Shown: positions 10,671 through 21,437 of the stretch, in pieces
Layout: each line of letters starts with the position of its first letter
How positions within the stretch are numbered: the first letter of the stretch is position 1
Source: Ureaplasma sp. Hg2
GTDB taxonomy: Bacteria; Bacillota_I; Bacilli_A; Mycoplasmatales; Mycoplasmoidaceae
Length of the DNA: 64,000 nucleotides
Direction: 5' to 3'
Assembly: GCA_021378525.1 (NCBI GenBank)
Contig: JAACJW010000002.1
Location: forward strand, 1 to 64,000
Program-made: the position numbers and the translations under genes
The notes under the pieces: generated by a model
Database searches by the model: none
What the model was told of the DNA's origin: nothing
Seen by the model: the letters and a program-made list of their open reading frames with translations, nothing else

Positions 10671-11003
10671 AATAAGTTATTCAATCTATGCAAAAGACTT
10701 GAAGATTAGCGAGTGCGAGAATATTATATATAGGTATATATAAATTAATTATATGTATTAAAATGATTCCCGATTTTTATACAAACCTTAATTTTGCTAA
10801 ACCGAGATTAGTCATGCTGTTGCAAATGACGATTTATTTGATGTTAATTGAAAAAATTATTATCAATTTTAATGAACGAAGATTAGAAAAAGAATTGCTA
10901 AAAGCAATTGTTATATTTCTCGTTTATCATATTTATAATCAACCATTATTTGATCATCGTTATAAAATCTCATTAATTAAATGATTCAAAAGAGGAAAAC
11001 AAA
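10671..11003 (+). repeat. Lipoprotein upstream repeat, copy 2 (about 330 bp)
   Basis: Second copy of the 9041-9382 leader. Differences are mostly point changes plus small indels near 10740 and just before the gene. The 10382-10670 interval before it holds only the terminator and AT-rich sequence. Confidence 0.9.
10699..10727 (+). promoter_or_regulatory. Promoter of lipoprotein 2
   Basis: TTGAAG (10699-10704), 17 nt, then TATTAT (10722-10727), aligned with the promoter of paralog 1. Confidence 0.7.
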
Positions 11004-11032
11004 ATGAAAACAAACAAAAAATTAATCCTTAA
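10763..11032 (+). CDS. Small ORF in the leader of lipoprotein 2
   Basis: 89 codons (MIPDFYTNLNFAKPRLVMLL, then NFNERRLEKELLKAIVIFLV, VYHIYNQPLFDHRYK), reading one TGA as Trp and running 29 nt into the lipoprotein gene in another frame. The homologous frame upstream of paralog 1 is broken by TAA at 9220. No Shine-Dalgarno is visible, so translation is doubtful. No family recognised; it has a basic, amphipathic C-terminal helix. Confidence 0.35.
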
Positions 11033-12062
11033 ATTATGTCTTATAGGCGCCACCTTATCGTTCATAAGTATTCCAACAGTTGCTATTTTAACTTCTTGTA
11101 GTTCGAAGCCCGCACCCAAACCAGCACCTAAACCTATTCCAAAAGTTACTTTTACGACAACTTTGATATATAACAAGGATGCAATAAATGATCCGGCAGG
11201 AGATAAAGGGGCTTATATTGTTCCTTTAGCTGATAAAACTAAAATTGCTAATTGTGATGAATTAACTATCGCTGGACCAACGGTTAAAACGGTTGGACAA
11301 AATCTAATATTCCAAGCACCCAATTGATTGCAACAGGATGCAACTGGTAAGAAAGTTGATACATACAAAAGAATTACAAAAATAAATTTAAATTTCGGGG
11401 CAATAAGCTCCATATGAAATACACTGAAGGACGTCGGTGGTCCTGGGGCACTTTTTATACCTTCTGGTGTTTCTCAAATGATAGTTAAAACAAAAAAAAT
11501 TGACTGACTATTTATCAATGGTAGCGGAACTAAGGCTAAGTTAAAAATTGATTTAAAACAAGCGCTTTCAATTGGAACATTTGCTGTAAATGGCTCTCCT
11601 AATTATTGTGGAACAGATACTACTTTAAATACTAATATAGATAGAATACTAGTGATTGGTGGAACTTTTAAAACGTGAAATGTATCTAAGAATCTTCAAC
11701 TAGAACATTTAGCTTTGATAAAAAATACAAATTTACAAATCTTAAACTTAACAAAAAATATTAATATGGCTAATTTTCAAGCTACCGATGACCCAGCTCT
11801 TAAAACATTAGATTTTATAAATTGTGCCCTTGTAAATGATATCGATTTAAATAATTCAACCAGCTTGAATAGTATAATTTTACCATTGAAAGATACTAGT
11901 CCAAATCCTACTTTAGATATATCAGGCTGTAGTAGTTTGAAGACTATAAAAAATATAAACAAAATTCAAACTGTTGGTAAATTACATATTACTTATAACG
12001 AAAATTCTGTATTTGATCGCAACACTGTTACTAACACGAATATTAAATGAGAGCCGGCGTAA
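11004..12062 (+). CDS. LRR-like surface lipoprotein, paralog 2
   Basis: 352 codons. Signal peptide MKTNKKLILK... ends in AILTSC (lipobox). A Pro/Lys repeat spacer (PAPKPAPKPIPK) follows the Cys, then the shared module (KGAYIVPLADKTKIANCDEL) and LRR-like units (NTNLQILNLTKNINMANFQA, ALKTLDFINCALV, DISGCSSLKTI). TGA codons encode Trp, including one four codons before the stop. It has its own promoter and leader, nearly identical to those of paralog 1. Probable role: an exposed surface antigen or adhesin; the sequence does not show the ligand. Confidence 0.88.
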
Positions 12063-12312
12063 TAAAACTGCATACAAACTAAATTACAAATTGTAATCAA
12101 AGAAATATCTAGATTAATAATAAGTCTTACATATTGTTTTGGTTAGTCATTCATCATTGGTTCTATTCGATTGTGTCATTAATATTTAGATATTAAAAAA
12201 GTTGCTTTGTTTGTCTTAAAAATAAACCAAATCCCGTACTTGTTATTCTTTGTTAGAAAACTATTTTAGGATTATGTTTTTTTAGATATATTCTTTAACT
12301 AATGCTAAAGAC

Positions 12313-12341
12313 TTGAATCAATGATTATATGGAATTATAAT
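12313..12341 (+). promoter_or_regulatory. Promoter of lipoprotein 3
   Basis: TTGAAT (12313-12318), 17 nt, then TATAAT (12336-12341), preceded by AAAGAC as in the other two copies. The leader is only about 85 nt here and lacks the small ORF. The remainder of the 12063-12430 gap shows no gene. Confidence 0.7.
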
Positions 12342-12430
12342 ATATAAATATATTATAATTCATGTATTTAAAATAAATTCAAAAATTTAAATGCATTAAT
12401 AGTTTGGTATATGTAAAAGAGGAAACTAAA

Positions 12431-13456
12431 ATGAAAAAATTTAATAAAAAATTAATTACTAAGATATGTCTCGCTAGTGCCGCATTATCTTTAGTCAGCA
12501 TTCCAACGATTGCTGTGCTAACTTCTTGTAGCAGCATTGATCCCGAACTAATTCCCTACACTACAACTTTAACATACGATAAAGATGCGGTTTATGATTC
12601 GTTCGGTCATAAAGGAGCGTACGTTATTCCTTCAGAAGATAAAGCTAAAATAGCTAATTGTAATGACTTGAATATTGTTGGACCAACTACTGAAGTTAAA
12701 GGAAACAATTTAGTATTTCAAACTCCAGATTGATTGGCAATGGATAATAACTCCAAAAGAGTAAGTACATACAATGGGATTAAAAAAATTACCTTAGATT
12801 ATGGACTGATAAGTAGTACGTGAAGTACAACAAAGATGGGAATTGCTAATTGATTTTATATACCTACCGGAGTTAAGCAAGTAATTGTTAAATCAAATAC
12901 ACTTAAAGCTCTTACGATTAACGGTCTTGGGACACTGGCTAAATTGAAGGTTGACGTCTCACAAGCATTATCCTTAGAAACTTTTGGAGTATTATTTTGC
13001 CTTGATTACCAACCAACGGATTTATCATTAAATACAAAATTAACTAAAATATTAATCACAGGTACCATAGGATCATTTGACTCTTGAGATTTATCAAATA
13101 ATATAAATTTAAAAGATTTGAAATTATTAGGTTGTACAAATTTGAAATCAATTGATTTGTCTAAAAATACTAATTTAACTACCTTTGCAGCCAGCGGTGA
13201 TATATTAATTAAATCTTTGGATTTTACAAATAACAATAAAATTAATGTGATTTTTTTAGATAAATCCATTAGTTTAAGTAGCGTCACTTTACCGTCAACA
13301 CTACCTAAACCAGCCTTGCTTTTATCGATTGGTGGTTGTAAAAGTTTAAAAGATATAAAAAACATCAAGTATGCTATCGTGATAGCATACGATGTAAATA
13401 GTGCTTTCAATCCTTCAACCACAAGCAATAAAAATATTACATGATCCAAGGACTAA
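12431..13456 (+). CDS. LRR-like surface lipoprotein, paralog 3
   Basis: 341 codons from the ATG at 12431, chosen because AGAGGAAA precedes it; an in-frame TTG at 12404 would put extra residues before the signal peptide. The lipobox is AVLTSC. The shared module is KGAYVIPSEDKAKIANCNDL, and LRR-like units follow (NLKDLKLLGCTNLKSIDLSK, IKSLDFTN, SLSSVTLP). It is the most diverged of the three copies. A 22-bp near-perfect inverted repeat lies in its coding sequence at 13369-13390. Confidence 0.87.
13369..13390 (+). repeat. Inverted repeat inside lipoprotein 3
   Basis: GTATGCTATC, spacer GT, then GATAGCATAC: a perfect 10-bp stem about 65 bp before the stop codon. It is absent from the other two paralogs. 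Confidence 0.8.
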
Positions 13457-13678
13457 GTTAATATCATTGATACATGATGATTAACCTTAAAAGATAAAAT
13501 CAGGAAGCATTGCATTTAGTTAATTAAAATAGTCGTTTTTAGGCTTTCTTAGCAATATATTTTGGGTCTAATTATGTAATGGAAGTGATTTATTACTAAA
13601 TTATGGCTTTTTTTTCTATAATATATATATAATTTGATAAACCTTAATATAACAAATAAGGTATACGAAAGGAACAGT

Positions 13679-15040
13679 ATGCAAACAATTGATACAAAAC
13701 AATTATGAGAAGAATATGAAAAACTATCAGGGGATGTTTGTCTGGTAGGTTGAATTAGATCAAACCGGGATAGTGGAACAATTGGTTTTATATCATTTAA
13801 CGATGGTTCATCTTTAAAACCAATTCAGATTGTTTATAAAAGCCAAACTACAAAAGGTTTTGATGAAGCTAAAAGTGCTCGCACGAGCGCCGCTGTGTTA
13901 ATCATTGGGGAATTAAAACTTACCCCAAAGGGGAAGCAACCATTTGAAATCGCAGCTAAGCAAATTAAGCTACTAAAACAATCTGATGAAAATTATCCAT
14001 TACAAAAGAAAAAACATAGTAATGAATACTTAAGAACGATAAGTCACTTAAGACCACGAACGAATTTATTTTCAGCAACAATGAAAGTCCGTAGTCAATT
14101 AGCATTCGCAGTTCATCAATTTTTTAATGAAAATAACTTTGTTTGAGTATCGACACCAATCCTAACAGGCAACGATGCTGAAGGTGCTGGAGAAAACTTT
14201 AAGTTGGCTAAAATGAATGATACTGAATTCTTTAATAAACCAACATCATTAACCGTGACTGGTCAATTACATGCTGAAGCATATGCACAAGCATTTAAGA
14301 AGGTATATACATTTGGACCAACCTTTAGAGCTGAAAAAAGTCATACTAACCGTCACATGGCAGAATTTTGAATGATTGAACCGGAAATTGCGTTTGCTGA
14401 CATTAACCAAATTATGTCAATCATGGAAGTAATGTTAAAAGCAATTATTGAAAATTATTTTGAACATTGTAAAGAAGAGATTGATTTTTTTAATACTTGA
14501 ATCGATAAAGAAAGTAAAGCGCGAATTGAAGCGTTGCTTAAAGCTAATTTCCAAAGAATGGAATATCGTGATGCCATCGTTAAATTAACTGAGGTTGTTA
14601 AGAAAGGTCACAAGTTTGAAGATAACAATATTAAATTCGGAATGGATTTAGCATCAGAACATGAACGTTATTTATGTGAAGAAGTTGTCAAGGGTCCTTT
14701 ATTCTTATATAATTATCCTAAGGATATTAAAGCTTTTTATATGAAAGCAAACAGTGATGGCGAAACGGTTGCAGCAGTCGATTTGTTAGTTCCAGGGGTT
14801 GGCGAATTAGCCGGCGGAAGTCAACGGGAAGAAAGTTATGAAAAACTATTGAAACGTTGTCAGGAATTAGATATTGATACTGAACAATTAGCTTGATATA
14901 TAGATTTACGAAAGTATGGCTATTATCAATCATCAGGTTTCGGCTTAGGGTTTGAACGTTTAATTATGTACATTACGGGAATAACTAACATTAGAGATGT
15001 TATTCCTTTCCCAAGAAATCATGGAAATCTATTATTTTAG
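13679..15040 (+). CDS. asnS: Asparaginyl-tRNA synthetase
   Basis: 453 codons with TGA (Trp) codons, the standard AsnRS length. An N-terminal OB-fold anticodon-binding domain ([20 protein letters not shown]) precedes the class II core with [24 protein letters not shown] (motif 2 region) and [15 protein letters not shown] plus RDVIPFPR (motif 3). The GEGAGENF-like and RNHGNLLF end mark it as AsnRS rather than AspRS. It charges tRNA-Asn in the cytosol. First gene of asnS-pgsA-asnA, which places Asn synthesis and Asn charging side by side. The ATG follows GAAAGGAAC. Confidence 0.96.
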
Positions 15041-15049
15041 GAGTTAACA

Positions 15050-15829
15050 ATGGAATCAAGTAATTATAAAAAAAATCAACGCGACGAGAAAAAAGCAGTT
15101 AGTAAAATTGCAACTTTAAATCGTAAAAAAACAAATAATGCGATGGCAAATATACCAAACGCTTTAACAATTGCAAGAATCATTATGGTACCACTTGTGG
15201 TTATTTTAATGTTAGTTCAATTTGATATCGGTAACGCTAGTGTTGGCCAAATTCAATATTTATATCGGTTTACAATCAGTAGCAATATAATTGTGACTGT
15301 TCATTTCAATATGCTATTAGCCGCCATTTTTTTCATCATCGCATGTTTCACAGATTTGATTGATGGAATAATCGCCAGAAAATATGACTGTGTAACTGAG
15401 TTTGGTAAAATTTGAGATCCAATTGCTGATAAAGCATTAATTAATTCAGTTTTAATCGTGATGGCAACCGGCCCACTAAATGCTAATAATGGTGCTTTCT
15501 TACCACCGTGAATTCCGATTCTATTTATCTTAAGAGATATTATGGTTAACGCTTCAAGAATGAGTGCTGCAAAACAAAATATCGATGTCTCAGCAAATGT
15601 TTGAGGCAAAATTAAAACAGTTTTAGAAATGATAGGCATCATCGTTATTTTCTTTGTTGGTGCACCTTATGTTATTGAAGGAAACATGTCACCAGTTTGT
15701 TCGGCATACTATTGATATGGAATTCAAGAGATTGTTCTATACTTCGCTTTAATCGCTTCTTTCTGATCAGCTATTAGATATATGGTTGATATGAAATATC
15801 AAATCGTTAACCGTGACCAAAGATATTAA
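15050..15829 (+). CDS. pgsA: CDP-diacylglycerol-glycerol-3-phosphate 3-phosphatidyltransferase
   Basis: 259 codons, starting 9 nt after asnS with GGAG upstream. The CDP-alcohol phosphatidyltransferase signature is complete: D-L-I-D-G-I-I-A-R, eight residues, G, then D-P-I-A-D (the TGA-coded Trp lies just before the last two Asp). Several hydrophobic segments fit a membrane enzyme. It makes phosphatidylglycerol phosphate for phosphatidylglycerol and cardiolipin. A Lys-rich hydrophilic N-terminus of about 30 residues precedes the usual NIPNALTIARI start, so an internal start (ATGGCAAATATACC) is also possible. Confidence 0.93.
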
Positions 15830-15844
15830 TCAAGGTAAGAAAAT

Positions 15845-16828
15845 ATGTATAATTCTAAATTAGACATTAAACATACTCAAGTTGCAATTAAAAAAGTTAA
15901 GGATTGTTTTCAAGAAACCTTGGCTAATGAATTAAAACTAATGCGAGTTTCTTCACCGCTTTTTGTTGAGAGTAGTTCGGGTTTAAATGATTCTTTGAAC
16001 GGAATTGAAAGACCGATTATTTTCAATCCTAAAACTTATAATAAGGAATTGCAAATCATTCATTCTTTAGCTAAATGAAAACGTTTTGCTTTAAGCAAAT
16101 ACGAGATTCATGAAGGGGTTGGAATATACGCTGATATGAATGCAATCCGTCGTGATGAAATCTTAGATGCAACCCATTCAATTTACGTTGACCAATGAGA
16201 TTGAGAAGTTGCCATCAACAATAGTGAAAGAAATTTAAACTACCTTCACGAAATAGTTAAAAAAATATATATGACCTTTCGTGTTACTGAAAAGTATATT
16301 AATACTTTTTATAACAACTTAAATCAAAAATTACCAGCTAATGTTTATTTTATTAGCAGTCAAGAATTAGAAGACATGTATCCTGAGTTGGATGCACCAA
16401 GCCGTGAACTAGCAATTGTTAAAGATAAGAAAGCTGTTTTCATTAGTGGGATTGGTCATAATTTAAAATCAGGTCAACCACACGATGGCCGGGCGCCAGA
16501 TTATGATGATTGAAATTTGAATGGAGATTTAATCTTTTATCATCAACCATTAGATTGTGCGCTTGAAATGTCTTCAATGGGAATCAGGGTAAATCAAGAA
16601 TCATTATTAAAACAACTAGCGATTAAAAAAATAGCTAAAAAGGATTTTTCACCTTATCATCAATCTATTATCAATGATGAACTACCTTTAAGTATTGGTG
16701 GCGGGATTGGACAAAGCAGAATTTGTATGTTCTTTTTAGAAAAGAAACATATTGGCGAAGTTCAAAGTAGTGTTTGATCAGATGAAGAATTAGCATCGTC
16801 TAAAAAAGAAAACATCTACTTATTATAG
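15845..16828 (+). CDS. asnA: Aspartate-ammonia ligase (AsnA)
   Basis: 327 codons, matching AsnA of about 330. Features include [19 protein letters not shown] at the N-terminus, [25 protein letters not shown]-like [30 protein letters not shown] and the class II-like end [14 protein letters not shown]. It forms asparagine from aspartate, ammonia and ATP. It sits 15 nt behind pgsA and ends at a strong terminator. AsnA lets the cell make Asn without glutamine. Confidence 0.96.
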
Positions 16829-16834
16829 AAAATT

Positions 16835-16884
16835 AAAAACTAACAACAAACCACTGCAATTAGCGTCTTGTTGTTAGTTTTTTT
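16835..16884. terminator. Bidirectional intrinsic terminator between asnA and ldh
   Basis: A 15-bp perfect stem AAAAACTAACAACAA with its complement, loop of 18 nt, and T/A runs on both sides. It serves the convergent genes asnA (+) and ldh (-). Confidence 0.9.
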
Positions 16885-16893
16885 ATCGATGCT

Positions 16894-17850
16894 TTATTTA
16901 ATTGCTTCCTTTGCAATTTTTAAAGCTTCACTTAATATTTCGAACGAATTATTAAATTCTTTTTGTTCACTTGGTGTTAAAGGAATTTCAATGATTTGAT
17001 TAATCCCATCAATACCAATTGTTACTGGTACGCCCATGTAAATGTCGTTTACCTTAAATTGGTGATCTAAATATGCTGAAACCACATAGACTGCATTTGT
17101 ATTTCGAAGCACTGCTTCAGTAATTTGGGCGCACGCTTCACCGATTCCATAATATGTTGAACCTTGCGCTTTCAAAATTTCATAACCACGCATGTGAACA
17201 TCCTTAACCATTTGCTTGATATCATCATTTGTTAATTTCTTTTCTTTAATGTAATCAGTTAATGGTTTACCAGCAATATTAGCTGTGCTCAAGGGAAACA
17301 TTGAACTGTCCCCGTGTTCACCGAGCATTTGCGCATTAATTGATTCTGGCGCAATATTTAATTTATCAGATAACATTCGGGTTAAACGACCCGTGTCAAT
17401 TGCGGTTCCTGAACCGATTACAAGGTTCTTATCAAACCCAGTTACCTTTTGATAAACGTAACTTAAAACATCAACTGGATTAGAAGCGATGATCGTTACC
17501 CCACTAAAACCAGATGCCTTAACTTGTTTGGCAATACCCGCAATAATTTGCGCATTTTGGCCAACTCTTTTTAATCTTGTTTCACCAACTTTTTGTGATG
17601 TTCCAGCGGTGATTGTGATAACGTCATAATTTTTTAAGTCACCATATTTAATTTTATTGATATGAAATGGGAAAGTGTTAGCTTGACTTCCGTCTTGATA
17701 ATCCATCACCCGGCCATCCACTAATGTTTCGTTTAAATCAATCATTCCATACTGTGATGCTAGATTATGGTTAATGGCAGCATACATATAAGCGGCCCCA
17801 ACAGCTCCTGCGCCAATTAAGGCAATGCTGCGTTCTTTTAGTTTGTTCAT
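16894..17850 (-). CDS. ldh: L-lactate dehydrogenase
   Basis: 318 codons, no TGA needed. NAD-binding GAGAVGAAYMYAA at the N-terminus, SNPVDVLSY, GSGTAIDTGRL and the catalytic GEHGDSS. The substrate loop reads SQKVGETRLKR, with Gln at the position that selects lactate over malate. It regenerates NAD+ by reducing pyruvate in fermentation. AGGAG lies before the ATG. It is divergent from gapN, with a CIRCE-like inverted repeat between them. Confidence 0.96.
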   Translation of the reverse strand: MNKLKERSIALIGAGAVGAAYMYAAINHNLASQYGMIDLNETLVDGRVMDYQDGSQANTFPFHINKIKYGDLKNYDVITITAGTSQKVGETRLKRVGQNAQIIAGIAKQVKASGFSGVTIIASNPVDVLSYVYQKVTGFDKNLVIGSGTAIDTGRLTRMLSDKLNIAPESINAQMLGEHGDSSMFPLSTANIAGKPLTDYIKEKKLTNDDIKQMVKDVHMRGYEILKAQGSTYYGIGEACAQITEAVLRNTNAVYVVSAYLDHQFKVNDIYMGVPVTIGIDGINQIIEIPLTPSEQKEFNNSFEILSEALKIAKEAIK

Positions 17851-17945
17851 AAAATATCTCCTTAAATAAACTATTAAATGTTTGCTAAATATTATGATGC
17901 ATTATTTTTCAAACCACTAATGGCAAGCATTTATATTTTAGATTA

Positions 17946-17972
17946 TAGCACTACATCAATTTGGTAGTGCTA
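17946..17972. promoter_or_regulatory. CIRCE-like inverted repeat between ldh and gapN
   Basis: TAGCACTAC (17946-17954), 9 nt, GTAGTGCTA (17964-17972). The HrcA operator CIRCE is TTAGCACTC-N9-GAGTGCTAA; this site keeps the TAGCACT/AGTGCTA core and the nine-base spacer, with one extra base in each arm. A second short stem (CACCAT...ATGGTG, 17978-17995) follows. The site is 96 nt from ldh and 178 nt from gapN. Confidence 0.45.
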
Positions 17973-18149
17973 ATCCACACCATTTAGCGATGGTGCATTC
18001 ATAATTGACTTCTTATGATTAATAAATTAGTCAAGATTAAGTTTAATTTACATTAAATTCACTAATTAAATTAATGGCTTGCTCAAAATCAATATATAAT
18101 TATAACTAATTATAATGATTTAAACATTAACCTAAAAAGGAGAATTGAA

Positions 18150-19571
18150 ATGTATAAATTTAAAGCATATATTAATGGCTCGTTTATTGACAAACCAGAA
18201 ACCATCACCATTAATAACCCAACGACTAATAAACCAGCGGGAACGATTCCAGCATTAAAAGCGGTCGATATTGACAAAGCTTTTCAAGCCGCTCGCATAG
18301 CGTTTTCTGGCTGAGCAGATATGGACTATAAAAAACGAATTAAGTATATTGAAAAGTTTCGAGATCTTGTTTTAAAAAATCAAAATGAATTAGCAAAAAT
18401 TATTATGACTGAAATTGCTAAGAATGAAATCGAATCAGTTTCAGAAGTACTTCGGAGTGTTGATTATATTAATGGCACCATTAAAGCCTACCGAGAAATG
18501 ATGCATAACCCAATTGTCTATGATTCAAGTTATCATGGTGCTGAAGGCAAAGTGGCGACTTATTTAAGAGTTCCACTAGGTGTTGTTTTAGCGATTTCAC
18601 CTTTTAATTATCCAATCAATTTATTATTAACCAAAATTGTGCCAGCTTTAATCGTTGGTAATAGTGTGGTTTATAAATCAGCGACGCAAGGGTCATTGTT
18701 AGGCGGCCGCATTGCTGAACTATTAAATGAAGCAAACTTACCCAACGGAGTAATTAATTATGTGACAGGCCGGGGTCGCGACATCGGCGATATATTAGTG
18801 GCCCATGAAAATATTTCAATGATCACCTTTACTGGTGGTACAACCGTTGGTGAAAACATCTCTAAAAATAGTAAGATGATTCCATTGGTTTTAGAGCTAG
18901 GCGGTAAAGATCCAGCTTTAGTTTTAAGCGATTGTGATTTAAAACTAACAGCGCAACGGATTACCAAGGGGGCCTTTGGCTTCAATGGGCAACGTTGTAC
19001 AGCGATTAAACGAGTTATTGTGCAAGATGACATTGCTAATGAATTAGTCGCTTTAATCACTAAAGATGTAAAAGCTTTAACAGTTGGTAAACCAAGTGAT
19101 AACGCTAACATTACACCATTGATTGATATTAAGACAAAAGATTATAATTTAGCTCTAACTAAAGATGCGATGGATAAAGGGGCTGTTTTAACGACCCAAA
19201 TTAAATCACAAGACAATTTGTTGTGACCGATTGTTTTAGATTATGTAACGACCGCCATGGACGTGGCATGAGAAGAACCGTTTGGTCCAATCCTGCCAAT
19301 CATCCGTTTTAAGGAAATTGATGAAGCGATCAGCATTATTAATGATTCTCAATATGGATTACAAGCAAGCATCTTCAGTGAAAACATCAATTATGCAAGA
19401 ACGTTAGCAACAAAAATTGAAGCAGGAACCATTAATATTAACCGCGCACCAAGCCGGGGACCAGATATTTTGCCCTTTTTAGGTGTTAAATCTTCTGGTT
19501 TTGGAACCCAAGGAATTAAGGATGCAATCTATTCAATGACTACACTTCGCGGGATTATTACCAACCAATAG
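18150..19571 (+). CDS. gapN: NADP-dependent non-phosphorylating glyceraldehyde-3-phosphate dehydrogenase
   Basis: 473 codons, starting at the ATG after AAAAAGGAGAATTGAA. Aldehyde dehydrogenase fold: PFNYPINLLLTKIVPALIVG, FTGGTTVGENI, catalytic Glu in LELGGKDPALVL and catalytic Cys in NGQRCTAIKR. The end RGPDILPFLGVKSSGFGTQG is typical of GapN rather than of general ALDHs. It oxidises glyceraldehyde-3-phosphate directly to 3-phosphoglycerate, making NADPH and skipping one ATP-forming step. TGA-coded Trp occurs in the catalytic domain. It is monocistronic. Confidence 0.93.
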
Positions 19572-19739
19572 ATAACATTAATTAGGCGTCAAAATTAAAT
19601 AAATATAAATTTTATGACAAAAAGCATTGTTTATCATATAATAAGATTGATAGTTTTACTAAATCTTTTTAATTAATGATAATATTTATATCTCATAATA
19701 ATTTTTTAGTACAATATCTTTATAACCTTAGGAGGCAAT

Positions 19740-21419
19740 ATGTCAAAAATTAATTTTCTACCTTTGGGTGGAATGGATGAAAGAGGAAAAAATTGTTACG
19801 TCTTAGAAGTAGATAATAATATCTATATCTTTAATGCCGGTGTAACAACTCCGCCATCAGTATTATTAGGGATTAAGCAAGCAGTCGCTGACTTTTCATA
19901 CCTAGAAAAAAACAAATCAAAAATTCAAGGAATTTTTATTGGTGAACCATCATTCATGAATATCGGTGGGCTACACTTTTTATTAACTAAAATTGGAACA
20001 CATACACCAATTTTTACTAGTTTAGTTGGAAAGGTAATAATCGAAACTTACTTTGAAAAAAGATTTCGTAACATTAACATCAAACCAAATCTTGTAATCT
20101 TAAAAGAATTAGAAAAAAGTAAAATCGGTAATTTTGAAATTACTCCTTTTAAAATCTTTAACTCGTTACCATCTAGTTTCGGATGAGTTGTGCACACCCC
20201 GGATGGCGGCATTGTTTATGCTGATAACTTCATTGTAAGTTATGATCGTAACAAAACATTTGAATCACAACTTCATTTAGTCAATCAAATCACAAATAAT
20301 AAAACCTTATTATTACTAGCGCCAGCTGGTCAAGCTGGTAATGTTCATGGTTACACAGCGCCCCAACATAAAAGTAAAGACTTTTATGAACGCATGATTT
20401 CTAACAGCGATGGTCGAATCATTATCGCATGTTATGATTATGATGCTTATACCATTCTAACTTTAGCGCAAGTCGCTAAACAACACCAACGCCCTTTTAT
20501 TATCTATAGCAATACTTTTATTAACACTTTCACTTTATTGAACCGTAATAAAATGTTCAGTAATAAGAATTTAATCACTTTACCATTAAGTGAAATTAGT
20601 AAATCTAAAAATGCAATCGTGATTATCACCGGTACCAAAGATCAATTATTTCATAAAGTTCAACGAATTGTTGATGGTGAAGATGATAAAGTCCAATTTA
20701 GACAAGGTGATACATTTATTCTAGGAACTACTTTAGTGCCTGGTTATGAAGGTTATGCTGCTCGTCTACTTGATGGCGTTAGCCGTCATGACGTTCGCTT
20801 AGAAAAATTGCCAAAAACAATTTTACCTCTAATCCCTAGTGCTGAAGATTTAAAAATGTTCGTGGGAACAGTTAATCCTAAATATGTTATTCCAACATCA
20901 GGTTTATATAAAGCATTAATCCAATCAGAAGATGCAATGATTCAAGCTAACATTCGTAAATCACAAATCATGGTCTTAGGAAATGGTGAAATGATCACCA
21001 TTAATAATGGTGAAATGAATAAAAAACCAATTACAATAAAATTAGATGAAAAATACATCGGGGCACAAGGTGCTTTAGATGTTGGTGCTTCAATTTTATA
21101 TGAACGTAATCAAATGGCTGAAAGTGGAATTGTTACTTTAACAGTTTTATATAACCCAAAGGAAAGAAAATTCTATAATTTTAAAATCAATAAAATTGGT
21201 GTTATTAATGATAACGAACAAAATCCAAAATTAACATCTAACATCATCGAACGTTTAGAAAACGAATTAGCCGATTTAGCTGTCTATGATAGCAAAAAGA
21301 ATCGTTTAGACATTCGTGAAACTAAAATCATCGTTAAAAAAATGATCGCTAAATATTTTGAAAAATCGACTGGTAAACGACCTTTAGTTTTACCGACAAT
21401 TGTAGAGATTAGAAATTAA
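19740..21419 (+). CDS. RNase J-family protein with all metal-ligand motifs lost (RNase J2-like)
   Basis: 559 codons, preceded by AGGAGG. Overall it aligns with RNase J: the N-terminal LPLGGMDERGKNCYVLEVDN matches the family start, and the later MVLGNGEMI, plus C-terminal KKMIAKYFEKSTGKRPLVLP, match its C-terminal domain. The HxHxDH metal motif is replaced by GEPSFM at residues 68-73, and the usual His in HSIPD and HVSGH is replaced (FNSLPSS and PTSGLYK). It is therefore probably not a nuclease but a structural partner of an active RNase J1 encoded elsewhere, as RNase J2 is in other Firmicutes. First gene of an operon with ftsK-like and trx. Confidence 0.85.
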
Positions 21420-21437
21420 TTTTAAAAGGAGTTATAT

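Noticed and set aside
13006-13449. 147-codon minus-strand frame inside lipoprotein 3
   Set aside because: It is antisense to a well-supported lipoprotein with lipobox and ribosome-binding site, and has no initiation signal of its own.
13679-13700. T-box or riboswitch control of asnS and metK
   Set aside because: No AGGGTGG-type T-box sequence or SAM-riboswitch motif is visible upstream of either gene.
15301-15642. 113-codon minus-strand frame inside pgsA
   Set aside because: Antisense shadow of the conserved phosphatidyltransferase motif region.
18758-19111. 117-codon minus-strand frame inside gapN
   Set aside because: Antisense to the catalytic domain of gapN; no ribosome-binding site.
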